A DNA stretch of 38,351 nucleotides, from positions 1 through 38,351 of the forward strand of contig CASFMA010000019.1 of assembly GCA_949295675.1 (NCBI GenBank). The letters run 5' to 3'. Shown one piece after another: positions 8,259 through 16,621 of the stretch. The notes beneath the pieces were generated by a model. The model saw only the letters and a program-made list of their open reading frames with translations. It did not search any database and was not told the DNA's origin. Within the stretch, counting starts at the first letter, position 1; each line of letters opens with the position of its first letter. The stretch comes from an uncultured Spirochaetales bacterium. GTDB lineage: Bacteria > Spirochaetota > Spirochaetia > Sphaerochaetales > Sphaerochaetaceae. The position numbers were made by a program, and so were the translations under genes.

Positions 8259-8715
8259 GGTTCCTAGACGTATAGACGATACGAACAAGGACATAATCAG
8301 GTCGCTCCGTGATGGACGTAAGCCTTATAGCGCGGTTGCTGATGAGCTTGGAATCACCGAGAATACTGTCAGGAGCCGCGTGAACAAGCTTATGGATGAT
8401 GGAGTCCTGTCCATAACGGGGCTTGTGGATCCTGAGAAGGTCCCTGGCATGCAGGTTGTCATGATGGGCGTCAAGCTCAAGACCCTTGAGCTTGATGTCA
8501 AGGCCAAGGAGTTCTGTTCGCTGCGCGGGGTATTCTCTGCAGCTGTCGTCACCGGCAGGTACGATCTCATAGTCCAGCTTGTGCTTTCAGAGGAAGAGGG
8601 GCTTTCCCTCCTGGATTTCTTCAAGTATGAGCTTGTGAAGATTGCGGAGATTCTTGAAGTTGAGACGTTTGTAGTATACCAATCCCACAATTTCTGGGTT
8701 CCCTACAAGCTTTGA
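8251..8715 (+). CDS. Lrp/AsnC-family transcriptional regulator
   Basis: A 154-residue feast/famine regulator. Residues 8-60 form the winged helix-turn-helix (YSAVADELGITENTVRSRV), and the remainder is the effector-binding RAM domain with alternating beta strands and GRYDLIVQL. Such proteins form dimers to octamers and respond to amino acids. Its start lies 8 bases inside serC, so it is translated with the serine enzymes. By inference it senses serine or a related amino acid and controls its own operon. A terminator follows directly. Confidence 0.88.
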   Translation: MDKVPRRIDDTNKDIIRSLRDGRKPYSAVADELGITENTVRSRVNKLMDDGVLSITGLVDPEKVPGMQVVMMGVKLKTLELDVKAKEFCSLRGVFSAAVVTGRYDLIVQLVLSEEEGLSLLDFFKYELVKIAEILEVETFVVYQSHNFWVPYKL

Positions 8716-8747
8716 AAGACGGCTCGCCTGAGCCGTCTTCTCTTTTC
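8716..8747 (+). terminator. Intrinsic terminator of the serine operon
   Basis: A 10-bp perfect stem (8716-8725 with 8730-8739) around the loop GCCT, followed by a T-rich run. It starts at the base after the regulator's stop codon. Confidence 0.85.
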
Positions 8748-8797
8748 AGACGTTCTTCCCTTTATGGGGCAGAATGTATTCGCTTATATATATTTTA

Positions 8798-8806
8798 TGT
8801 TATAAT
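8798..8806 (+). promoter_or_regulatory. Extended -10 promoter of the DHOD-like operon
   Basis: TGT followed by a perfect TATAAT (8801-8806), an extended -10 element. No good -35 is seen, as is usual for this class. Predicted start is about 8813, leaving a leader of about 17 bases that holds AGGAGA (8815-8820). Confidence 0.65.
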
Positions 8807-8829
8807 TCCATCTCAGGAGAATGATTGCT

Positions 8830-9801
8830 ATGATTGAAACCAAATATCTCGGGCTGACTCTCAGGTCGCCGGTCATCGTCTCTTCCGGCCCGCTTACGCA
8901 GAATATAGCCTCTCTCAGGAAGTGTGAGGAGGCAGGTGCCGGAGCCGTGGTGCTTAAATCAATCTTTGAAGAGCAGATAGAATCTGATGTCAATAAGGAA
9001 CTTGAGGATAATGCAGCATATCTTGATCATTCATCTGCAGAGAGTTTCTTCCTTTCATCAAGCAGGGATTTTTTCATTGACAAATATATGAAGCTCCTTT
9101 CAGAGGCAAAGAAGGAGCTGTCGATTCCGGTCATTGCCAGCGTGTGCGCAAAGGACATGGCAAGCTGGATAGATTATGCGGAGAGATTCGTAGCCTGCGG
9201 TGCCGATGCGATAGAGCTTAACTACTATCCGATATCCTCTGACAAGAATGTCCCGGGGGCCACTGTCGACAAAAAAGCCATTGAGTTTGCGGAGAAGGCG
9301 AGAGCAAAGATAAAGGCGCCGCTTTCGATGAAGATAGGATACAAGTATTCATCGCTTGCGAACATGATCTCATCATTTGACAAGGCAGGCATAGACGGTG
9401 TCGTGCTCTTCAACCGCTTCTTCCGCCCTGATATAGATATAGACAAGCTTGAGTTCACTTCAGGCTCTCCTGCATCCAGCGCTGATGAGTACGCGGAAGC
9501 TTTGCGATGGATAGGGCTCATGAGCGGTGAATGCTCGATGGATTTCTGCGGCAACACCGGCATACATTCAGGCGAGAGCGTTGTCAAGATGCTTCTGGCA
9601 GGGGCGAAGGCTGTGGAGATCTGCTCTGCGATCATCAAGTCCGGCTTCGGCGTGATCGGGGATATCAACGCATTCATAGAAGGATGGATGAAGAAGCACG
9701 GCTACAGCTCGCTTGATGATTTTACCGGTATCCTTGCAGAAGAGAACCGCAGGGACGGCTACAACTGGGAGCGTACCCAGTTCCTGAAGACAATAAGCTG
9801 A
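8830..9801 (+). CDS. Dihydroorotate-dehydrogenase-like flavoprotein, substrate unknown
   Basis: A 323-residue TIM-barrel protein of the PyrD-like family. The opening TKYLGLTLRSPVIVSSGPL and the C-terminal phosphate-binding segment GNTGIHSGESVVKMLLAGA fit FMN binding. Where true class-1 dihydroorotate dehydrogenases have the active-site Asn-x-Ser-Cys-Pro-Asn loop, this protein reads ELNYYPISSD, so the catalytic cysteine or serine is absent. That matches the 'DHOD-like' subgroup found in many anaerobes, whose reaction is unknown. The ATG at 8830 is preferred because AGGAGA lies 9 bases before it; the ATG at 8821 abuts the same site. It is first of three closely spaced genes with an acyltransferase and a lipoprotein. 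Confidence 0.82.
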   Translation: MIETKYLGLTLRSPVIVSSGPLTQNIASLRKCEEAGAGAVVLKSIFEEQIESDVNKELEDNAAYLDHSSAESFFLSSSRDFFIDKYMKLLSEAKKELSIPVIASVCAKDMASWIDYAERFVACGADAIELNYYPISSDKNVPGATVDKKAIEFAEKARAKIKAPLSMKIGYKYSSLANMISSFDKAGIDGVVLFNRFFRPDIDIDKLEFTSGSPASSADEYAEALRWIGLMSGECSMDFCGNTGIHSGESVVKMLLAGAKAVEICSAIIKSGFGVIGDINAFIEGWMKKHGYSSLDDFTGILAEENRRDGYNWERTQFLKTIS

Positions 9802-9809
9802 GGTGTGCG

Positions 9810-10937
9810 ATGAATATTGATGAGTATAGAGATATAGCCCCGTACTGGGGCAAGGACTTCGAGGATGCCAAGCAGCGTCTTATCGACAACAAGGAGTATC
9901 TGGCATCGTTTCTCTCCCTTCTCGGGGGCAATGATGATGCAGAGAGGACAAAGGCTTATCTTGATGGCGTCTTTGAGGGTATAGCCAGGTCCAGGACATA
10001 CCCTGATTTCCATACGATGGTCACGGCAGGTGTCCTTATCCCTACCGTTATTGCCCGTACCATGACAAGCTTCACCGCATCTGGTGCAGAGAACCTCGAC
10101 CCAGGCAAAGGATATCTTTTCATATCAAACCACAGGGATATAATCATGGACTGCGCGCTTCTTGATTATGCCCTCCTCATAGCCCACAGGCCGCTTTGCG
10201 AGATGGCTTTCGGCGATAACCTGATCCAGAACCAGTTCGTTGAGGATCTTTTCAGGATGAACGGAGGTGTCATCGTGAAGAGGGAGCTTCCGATGAAGGA
10301 GAAGTATCTGGAATCGAAGCGTCTTTCCCAGTATTTCTCAGAGCTTATAACAGAGGCTCACAGGTCTATATGGATAGCGCAGAAATCCGGCAGGTCAAAG
10401 GATGGGATCGATGAGACGCATCCTTCAATCATAAAGATGCTTTATCTTTCAAAGAGGGGAACGGGAACTGACTTCTCCGATTTCATCAACAGCATGAACA
10501 TAGTTCCGATCGCGATAAGCTATGAATACGATCCGAACGATATAAACAAGGGCAGGGAGGAGATCATACGTCAACATCATGATGGTGCATATGAGAAGAA
10601 GAAGTATGAGGATCTCATCTCGATGTGCAAGGGGATGAAGTGCCAGAAGGGAAGGGTGCATCTCTCTGTAGGGACGCCTCTTTCAGGGCAGTTCAGCAGC
10701 CCTGAGGATGTTGCAAGGGCCGTTGACCACCAGATTCATCTCAACTACAGGCTCTGGGACACGAATATGTTCGCCTTTGACTACATGGAAGGGACTGACC
10801 GCTATAAGAAGGAGCTTGAAGGCTTTGATGGGAAGGCTTTCCTCTCGCGTTTTGCACATCTTACTCCTGAAGTCAGGTCCTTTGTCCTCAACTGCTATGC
10901 GAATCCTGTGCGTATGGCCATCAAGGAGAGATCTTGA
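9810..10937 (+). CDS. PlsC-like glycerolipid acyltransferase
   Basis: A 375-residue acyltransferase. The central block has LFISNHRDIIMD, resembling the active-site motif I of glycerolphosphate acyltransferases, followed by VIVKRELPMKEK and a motif-III-like MNIVPIAISYEYDP. The catalytic pair is H108 with D114, five residues apart instead of the canonical four; D110 is an alternative partner. Similar spacing occurs in a family I recall from Bacteroidetes and other anaerobes. The likely role is acyl transfer in phospholipid or other lipid synthesis at the cytoplasmic membrane; the acceptor is unknown. It starts 8 bases after the flavoprotein gene (GAGGTG ribosome site) and its TGA overlaps the TTG start of the lipoprotein gene. 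Confidence 0.75.
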   Translation: MNIDEYRDIAPYWGKDFEDAKQRLIDNKEYLASFLSLLGGNDDAERTKAYLDGVFEGIARSRTYPDFHTMVTAGVLIPTVIARTMTSFTASGAENLDPGKGYLFISNHRDIIMDCALLDYALLIAHRPLCEMAFGDNLIQNQFVEDLFRMNGGVIVKRELPMKEKYLESKRLSQYFSELITEAHRSIWIAQKSGRSKDGIDETHPSIIKMLYLSKRGTGTDFSDFINSMNIVPIAISYEYDPNDINKGREEIIRQHHDGAYEKKKYEDLISMCKGMKCQKGRVHLSVGTPLSGQFSSPEDVARAVDHQIHLNYRLWDTNMFAFDYMEGTDRYKKELEGFDGKAFLSRFAHLTPEVRSFVLNCYANPVRMAIKERS

Positions 10938-11500
10938 AGCGTCTTCTGCCTGTTCTCCTTCTGCTTTTCCTAGCCGCCTGCAGTGAAGAGCCTTTCGATG
11001 TCTCGTCTCTTTCGCTGCGCGGCAGCACAATGATAACGATAGCTGACGAAGCTGACAGGCATGAGCATCTTACGCTCTCAGCTGCATTCTCCAATCCTGA
11101 TGAAAGCTACACATACCGTCTTGTATCGCCAGACGGGACCCTTGTATGGGAGGGGAGCATGTCAGGCAGCGACATCCTCAGCTCGGAAGCTATAGAGCTG
11201 ACAGCCGGTGCCTCTTTCCTGTCTGGGGATTATAGCGTCCTTTTCTATTCGACGAATGGTACCGAGCTGAGCTCATCGGTGCCATACAACAGCGACAGGA
11301 GCTATCCATCATTCATCGATGGCGTGCTTTCTTCAGATGCGTATGTCATAGAGTATGATGAGGAAGGCCTTGTGCTGGAAGAAGGTGATAGAGAGGGCGG
11401 TTATGCCCTCCCTGATGGTGTCTCCCGTGCTGAAATAACAGCCGTTGACAGATTCGGCAACTCGATCTCTGTCAGCCAGTCCTTCCAGCAAGAAGCCTGA
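10934..11500 (+). CDS. Predicted lipoprotein, TTG start
   Basis: A 188-residue secreted protein. The N-terminus MKRLLPVLLLLFLAACSEE has a basic start, a hydrophobic core and the lipobox LAAC, predicting lipidation at Cys16 and attachment to a membrane. The mature part is rich in Ser, Asp and Glu with beta-strand character (YTYRLVSPDGTLVWEGSM), like an immunoglobulin-like fold, but no family is recognised. The start is TTG within a TTGA overlap with the acyltransferase stop, supported by AAGGAGAG just upstream. Its last 29 bases overlap convergent mutL. Function unknown; co-transcription suggests an envelope or lipid role. Confidence 0.75.
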   Translation: MKRLLPVLLLLFLAACSEEPFDVSSLSLRGSTMITIADEADRHEHLTLSAAFSNPDESYTYRLVSPDGTLVWEGSMSGSDILSSEAIELTAGASFLSGDYSVLFYSTNGTELSSSVPYNSDRSYPSFIDGVLSSDAYVIEYDEEGLVLEEGDREGGYALPDGVSRAEITAVDRFGNSISVSQSFQQEA

Positions 11501-13271
11501 GTTCTTTCTCGCTTATCTTCATGAGGAACGTCCTTCCATGCGGGCATGCAGGCTCTTTCATGGCAAAGACCTTCTTCAGTATCTCCTCAGCGCTCCATCT
11601 GTCTATGTCATCTCCTGCCTTTATCGCGGCCTTGCATGCTATCACTGCGAACAACCGCGATTCAAGCTCCTGGCCATCAGCCCTGGCGGACTGTATGAAG
11701 TCCGTGATCTCGCTCTCAAGCGAACGGCAGGAAGCCGGCATCTCCGTCACCTCCCATACGCCCTTGCCTCTCTTCTCAAGTTTTATGCCAAGGGATTCAT
11801 ATACTTCTGTATTCCTTTCTATGAATTCATCGGCAAGATCATCCACCTCGATCCTTATCGGGACAAGCAGCGGCTGCACTGTCCGCTTTGCGAGAAGGTC
11901 ATCGTATAATATCCTTTCATGCGCTGCATGCTGGTCTACAAGGTAGAGGTCATGGTCTTTCTCTGCAATCAGGAAAAGATGGAAAGCCTGTCCTATATAT
12001 CTGAAGCAAGGCTCGTCTGTGTCCTTTGCTTTCTCTTCCTCCTGGACCTTCCTTTTCAGCGCTTCCGCTTTCTTTCCTCTCTCTCTTTCATCAATCAGCG
12101 CTTTTGCCTTCTCCAGCCATGCCTTGTCTTTCTCCGCATAGGGGATTACAGGTTCTGAGAGCGGTCTGGAGGAAGTGTGGCGGGTGAATGATGGGACAGT
12201 GCTTCCTTGTTCAGTCCTTACAGCCTCTTTGCGCTCTTCCAGATAGAATTCCTTCTGTATCGGGGCTATCTCAGGTATCTGCCGCTTCACGCCGTTCTGT
12301 ATCAATGTGACTATTGCGTGATGGATTTCAGCCTTGTTCCTGATCTTCACCTCCCTCTTTGCTGGGTGGATATTGAAATCGACAAGCTCCGGGCTGTCAT
12401 TTATGAATACGACAGCATAGGGATATGATCCACCTGGAAGAAGCTCGCCATAGCCATATGTCACAGCCTGCTGCAGCGAATACTCCTCGACAGCCCTTCC
12501 GTTTACATATATCCTTATCTCCTTGCGATCGGAGCGTTTTATCGCCTGGTTCCCTGCGATTATATCTATGGAGAAATCCTCGCTCTCCGTATGCAGCGAA
12601 TATACATCGGCATCAGCTATCCCTTCAGAACGGTAAAGCATCATGACGCGTTCCTTCAGGCTCTCAGCCTTTGGCCAGTCAAGCCTCAATGCGCCATCAG
12701 ATGAGAATGTGAAGCGTATCCCTGGGAATGCCAGTGCCTTTGATACAAGCATGCTCCTGCACATGGAGGCCTCGGTAGATGAACGCTTGAGGAATGCCCT
12801 CCGCGCGGGGATGTCAAGAAAGAGGTCCTCAGTTGTCACTGCGGTTCCTTTGCCTGGTCCTCCTTCCGCTATGTCATGCCGTCTGCCATTGTCTATCACA
12901 AGCGTGGATGCCTCACCGGTTTCGGCAGAATGTGTCGCGACAGTAAGCTTTGTCACCGCACCGATGGAGTAGAGTGCTTCACCCCTGAATCCCAGGGTGT
13001 GTATCGTGTAGAGATCATCGGGATCGTGTATCTTGCTCGTTGCATGCCGGTTGCCGAGGATGGCCAGATCCTCCCTTGTTATTCCGGAGCCATTATCAGA
13101 AACAGAGAGGCGGTCAATGCCGCCTCCATCTATGCTTGTCCTTATCTCATCAGCGCCTGCGTCTATCGCATTGTCAAGAAGCTCGCGGAGAATCGATGAT
13201 GGACGTTCGATCACTTCTCCTGCCGCTATGCGCTGCGACAGGAGCGGGTCAAGAAGATTTATATGCGCCAT
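11472..13271 (-). CDS. mutL: DNA mismatch repair protein MutL, endonuclease type
   Basis: A 599-residue protein that links MutS mismatch recognition to strand incision. The GHKL ATPase domain shows E30 and N34 (LLDNAIDAG), DNGSGI (59-64) and GFRGEA (94-99). The C-terminal dimerisation and nuclease domain has DQHAAHERILYD from residue 446, ACKAAIKAGD near 544 and CPHGRTF near 576, the metal-site motifs of MutL proteins that nick DNA themselves in bacteria without MutH. The nuclease motif ends in Asp where the consensus has Glu. The start codon overlaps the upstream FecR-barrel stop (TGATG) with GTGGAG as ribosome site, indicating translational coupling. Confidence 0.95.
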   Translation of the reverse strand: MAHINLLDPLLSQRIAAGEVIERPSSILRELLDNAIDAGADEIRTSIDGGGIDRLSVSDNGSGITREDLAILGNRHATSKIHDPDDLYTIHTLGFRGEALYSIGAVTKLTVATHSAETGEASTLVIDNGRRHDIAEGGPGKGTAVTTEDLFLDIPARRAFLKRSSTEASMCRSMLVSKALAFPGIRFTFSSDGALRLDWPKAESLKERVMMLYRSEGIADADVYSLHTESEDFSIDIIAGNQAIKRSDRKEIRIYVNGRAVEEYSLQQAVTYGYGELLPGGSYPYAVVFINDSPELVDFNIHPAKREVKIRNKAEIHHAIVTLIQNGVKRQIPEIAPIQKEFYLEERKEAVRTEQGSTVPSFTRHTSSRPLSEPVIPYAEKDKAWLEKAKALIDERERGKKAEALKRKVQEEEKAKDTDEPCFRYIGQAFHLFLIAEKDHDLYLVDQHAAHERILYDDLLAKRTVQPLLVPIRIEVDDLADEFIERNTEVYESLGIKLEKRGKGVWEVTEMPASCRSLESEITDFIQSARADGQELESRLFAVIACKAAIKAGDDIDRWSAEEILKKVFAMKEPACPHGRTFLMKISEKELRLLAGRTG

Positions 13272-15745
13272 CAGAACTCCACTCTTCCAAGAAGCTTGAA
13301 CTGCAGATATGACTCTTCTGAAAGTCCATATACATTGATGTAGCTGCTGTTCGCGCTCTTTGGGATGTATACAGTCCTTGCCTCAGCTGTCAGGCCGAAC
13401 ATGCCGAAGTCGAGATCTGCTCCGACTGCGAAGAGGAAGTTTTGTCCCATGAAGAAGTCTTTTGCGTTGAAATCCTTGAATGACGATACGAGGTTCCTTG
13501 CAGCAGCTGATGCGTAGATATCCGCAACTGTGCCGATATGCCCTTCGATCCTTATCTTTGCTGTATCGAGAGGTGCGGAATCCTTGAATCCCTCGATATC
13601 ATCAACGGCATAGGAGAGTGCTACTTCCACAACATCAAAGTCCAATGTGAGTGCAGCTGATGCGAAGAATGCGTCATTTGCTCCGTTCAGGCTCTGGAAC
13701 TTGTCCTTTGAGGAGACCTCATGCCTGGCAGCCGTGAACTCATTGAAATATTCTATTGAAAGTCCTTTCCTGTAGCCTCCGCTGATCTCCACTGTCACAG
13801 GCTTGAAGTCAAATGTGAGCTGTGCGCCCGCAAGGAATGGAAGCATGTGATCATCGGCGAAGTCATAGATTATCTCGCTGCTTGCCAGCTCGTTGTTCTC
13901 ATATGATGTGAACATAGTCCCTGACGCGAAGGCCGAGAGGATGAAGCTCCTTCCCGCGAATGGGATATCAAGCCTGATCTCTGGGAAGAAGAAGACATCA
14001 TAATAATCAAATGTCGTGAACAGGAACTCTGTCGGTACATTTATGCTGAATGCTGTTCCACGGAATGCAAATGGATAGAACGAGACTCCGAACTCTCCGA
14101 TATGAGGTGCTTCCGCATTATCCAGATAGACCTGGAAGGAGAGGTTGGAGAAGTTGAAGCCAAGGCGTACTGCAAGGCCTTCATCCCAGCCATATTCGGA
14201 GAAGAGCGTGCCATTCCTCTCATAGCCTCTTTCCATTCGCAGATATGCGATTGTGGAATCAGGATTGCCAAGATAGAGATGATCTATCAGCGTCATTGAA
14301 TCCGTGATCGCATCATAGATAGTCTCTGCTGTGGTGTTTCCCTTGTCTGTTCCGAAGTTCCAGTTCTCCTTGCCGCTGAACCCTGCAAGGCGGAATGGCC
14401 CGTTCGTGAAGGCCATCTGGAGAGGAACCCTCAGCCCGATCTGCCAGTTGCCCCTTCCGATAGTCACGCTTGGCGTCACGAGAATCAGAGGATTTCCGTC
14501 TATTTTCTCATTGCCGTCCTTCACGCTGTTCCAGTTGAGAGGGTAGCTTGCTCCAAGCTCGACACCGAACTTCACGAGAGGCTCTTCCTCTGCTGTCTGC
14601 ACACTCTGCGTCTGTACACTGGCTTCTTCTTCAACAAGGGTTGCAGTCGATGTGACTGACGGCTTTGATGGAACAGTCACATCGACAAGCTCTGCGCCTG
14701 GCTCTGTGAATACCGGTGAAGACGGGACAAGCACTGCAGAAGGTGCTGTTAGCATCGGTGCGGAAGGAACTGTCTTCACAAGTTCTGAAGATGTGCCGGC
14801 GAAAACTGGGGCAGAAGGAATTCTTGGCTCCTCTTCTTCAATTGCCGTTATAGGTCCGATGAATACTGGAGCATCTGGCACTGCCCCTGTTTCTTCCTCA
14901 ATCTGTATTGCAGGTTCTGTCATCACAGGTTCCGACGGGACTGTCTCATCAATCTGGACTACGGGTTCGCTCAATACAGGCTCAGATGGGACTGTCTCAT
15001 CAATCTGCACGACAGGTTCGCTCAATACAGGCTCGGATGGCACTGTTTCTTCATATGCCGGGATCTCCTCGCTTTCCGTAGAGCTCTCGACCGGCGTTGC
15101 AGGAATCGACACAGACTCTTCTGTCTCATCTACAGTGATTGCAGGCTCTTCCTGTGCCGGCACAGCATCATAGACGATGAGATCATCAAGTACGGACGTC
15201 GCATAGTAGCTGTGCTGTGTAGCCTTGACAGCAGAACCTTCTGCATAGTAAAGCTCGCACATCGGCTGCACCTCAATTGTCCTGGCCCTCAGTGCATCAT
15301 ATGATACAGCATCAGACGCCGAGTAGTTCATGAAGGCTTCCATGCTGTCTGTGGATATGAATGCGTATTCGCCTTCCCCCTGGATCGCTGTGCGGGAAGT
15401 CGGTGTATAGAATGTCAGCGGAAGATCTTCCTTCATCACGACATTAGCTGTTCCATATACGAGATAGAGAGTGGGGTCTGCTGTCGTAAAACCTGTAACG
15501 GCAAGAACTGAATCACCTTGGAGATATACATCTCCGAACTTTGATGTGAATGCCTTTGTCTCCCCGCTGGTCCTTATGATATAACCGCTTTCAGTGATAT
15601 CGGAAAGGACACTCAATGAAGTTCCGTCAGGAGCGAACAGCTCCACATCATCAATATTCCCTTCGCTTATCGTCAATGCAGTGGAGTCTGCCATGAGAAG
15701 CGTCATTGATAACAGGATCAGTATTGCCGATAGAAATTTCTTCAT
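13271..15745 (-). CDS. FecR-domain protein with Pro/Glu repeats and outer-membrane barrel
   Basis: An 824-residue exported protein. The ATG at 15745 gives the signal peptide MKKFLSAILILLSMTLLMA; an ATG 18 bases upstream is possible. Residues about 25-180 resemble a FecR domain (GDVYLQGDSVLAVTGF, FYTPTSRTAIQGEGEYAFIS). A spacer of about 190 residues follows, rich in Pro, Glu, Ser and Val with VPSxPV units, including near-identical 17-residue repeats. The last 430 residues have alternating aromatic and polar strands (WQIGLRVPLQMAF, FQVYLDNAEAP) and end in GRVEF with terminal Phe, the usual signal of outer-membrane beta barrels. It is probably an envelope protein with the FecR part in the periplasm and the barrel in the outer membrane. 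It is co-translated with mutL, an odd pairing. Confidence 0.7.
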   Translation of the reverse strand: MKKFLSAILILLSMTLLMADSTALTISEGNIDDVELFAPDGTSLSVLSDITESGYIIRTSGETKAFTSKFGDVYLQGDSVLAVTGFTTADPTLYLVYGTANVVMKEDLPLTFYTPTSRTAIQGEGEYAFISTDSMEAFMNYSASDAVSYDALRARTIEVQPMCELYYAEGSAVKATQHSYYATSVLDDLIVYDAVPAQEEPAITVDETEESVSIPATPVESSTESEEIPAYEETVPSEPVLSEPVVQIDETVPSEPVLSEPVVQIDETVPSEPVMTEPAIQIEEETGAVPDAPVFIGPITAIEEEEPRIPSAPVFAGTSSELVKTVPSAPMLTAPSAVLVPSSPVFTEPGAELVDVTVPSKPSVTSTATLVEEEASVQTQSVQTAEEEPLVKFGVELGASYPLNWNSVKDGNEKIDGNPLILVTPSVTIGRGNWQIGLRVPLQMAFTNGPFRLAGFSGKENWNFGTDKGNTTAETIYDAITDSMTLIDHLYLGNPDSTIAYLRMERGYERNGTLFSEYGWDEGLAVRLGFNFSNLSFQVYLDNAEAPHIGEFGVSFYPFAFRGTAFSINVPTEFLFTTFDYYDVFFFPEIRLDIPFAGRSFILSAFASGTMFTSYENNELASSEIIYDFADDHMLPFLAGAQLTFDFKPVTVEISGGYRKGLSIEYFNEFTAARHEVSSKDKFQSLNGANDAFFASAALTLDFDVVEVALSYAVDDIEGFKDSAPLDTAKIRIEGHIGTVADIYASAAARNLVSSFKDFNAKDFFMGQNFLFAVGADLDFGMFGLTAEARTVYIPKSANSSYINVYGLSEESYLQFKLLGRVEF
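14889..15041 (-). repeat. 51-bp in-frame tandem repeats in the FecR-barrel gene
   Basis: Units at 15041-14991 and 14990-14940 are nearly identical and encode ETVPSEPVLSEPVVQID; a third, more diverged unit lies at 14939-14889 (VPSEPVMTEPAIQIEEE). The period is exactly 17 codons, so copy-number change would keep the frame. Looser VPSxPV units continue toward the C-terminus. Confidence 0.9.
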
Positions 15746-15815
15746 AACCACCCTCTTGAGCATATAAGCCCAACTAGTAACAGTTTATCACAAGAAAAGA
15801 GAAAAGCACTACTGG

Positions 15816-15833
15816 TTTCTATGTGTATAGAAA
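15816..15833 (-). terminator. Hairpin between the TtcA-like and FecR-barrel genes
   Basis: A perfect 7-bp stem TTTCTAT/ATAGAAA around a 4-base loop, just after the TtcA-like stop. The stem is A+T-rich and the T-rich run (TTTTCTCTTTTC on the minus strand) begins 9 bases later, so termination would be weak and partial read-through into the FecR-barrel gene is likely. Confidence 0.3.
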
Positions 15834-15835
15834 GC

Positions 15836-16621
15836 TTAGTTTTCTTTCTCCCCGCTTTTTTTCTCTGCAAGCACGCACGATGAGAAATCGTGAGCGTTGT
15901 AGATATGTTCCCTTGTGAGCTTGTCAATGCGTGAAAGCTCTGATATCACAGGCTTGAGCCTTGCCCTGACATTGGTCTGGTCGTATGGGCAGACAGGCTT
16001 GACGACAGGAAGGTCATAGCTCTCTGCAAGCCTTCTTACAACGCTCTCCCTTGTCTCTATAAGCGGCCTTATTATATGGAGCTTCCCATCAAAGAAAGGC
16101 TGGACTGGGTGCATTGTCTCGAAATCTGCCCTGAAGCACAGGTTCATGAGCGTCGTCTCTGCAAGATCATCCAGATGATGGCCCATGGCTATAAGGCTTA
16201 TCCCTTCCTGCGAGGCCTTCTCGAAGAGTATCCTTCTTCTGTTCCTCGCACAGAGATAGCAGTTGAAGCTGCCCTTGAATGAGTCAGGATGCTGTGCCTC
16301 CGAGAGGATCCTGAAATCTATGTCCAGCGCGTCAAAGTATCTGTAAAGCTCTTCTTTCTTCTCTTCAGGGATCGGATGCTCTATCCAGTCGATCATTATG
16401 GCCTCAAGGCTATAGCTGACAGGAAGCCATCTTCGCCTTATCGAGAGGGCAAGGGACATGGCAAGAGAGTCCTTTCCTCCAGACGCTGCGATAAGGACCT
16501 TGTCTCCGCCCTGTATCATCCTGTAGTTGTTTATGGCCCTGCCGACTCCCTTCACGAACCTCATAACCCATGGCGGCATGTCCCCGTTTATCAGGTCGGC
16601 GTAAGATAGCTTCTCATCCAT
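15836..16621 (-). CDS. TtcA-like tRNA sulfurtransferase (PP-loop ATPase)
   Basis: A 261-residue cytoplasmic protein of the TtcA/TtuA group, which adenylates a base and adds sulfur through a [4Fe-4S] cluster; TtcA makes 2-thiocytidine at tRNA position 32. The PP-loop is SGGKDS (47-52). Cluster-ligand candidates are C121 and C124 (NCYLCARNRRR) and C211 (VCPYDQTN), spaced as in E. coli TtcA. GHHLDDLAET is the second nucleotide-binding motif. The order and single third cysteine favour TtcA over TilS, but the substrate base cannot be read directly. AAGGTGG lies 6 bases before the ATG, and the gene starts 8 bases inside the HD gene. Confidence 0.82.
   Translation of the reverse strand: MDEKLSYADLINGDMPPWVMRFVKGVGRAINNYRMIQGGDKVLIAASGGKDSLAMSLALSIRRRWLPVSYSLEAIMIDWIEHPIPEEKKEELYRYFDALDIDFRILSEAQHPDSFKGSFNCYLCARNRRRILFEKASQEGISLIAMGHHLDDLAETTLMNLCFRADFETMHPVQPFFDGKLHIIRPLIETRESVVRRLAESYDLPVVKPVCPYDQTNVRARLKPVISELSRIDKLTREHIYNAHDFSSCVLAEKKSGEKEN

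Noticed and set aside
11445-11909. Plus-strand frame after the lipoprotein gene
   Set aside because: It runs antisense through the mutL nuclease domain and lacks any recognisable feature.
14652-15173. Plus-strand Ser/Thr/Gly-rich open frame opposite the FecR-barrel repeats
   Set aside because: It is the antisense image of the repeat region; its regular composition comes from the repeats, and no start signal is present.
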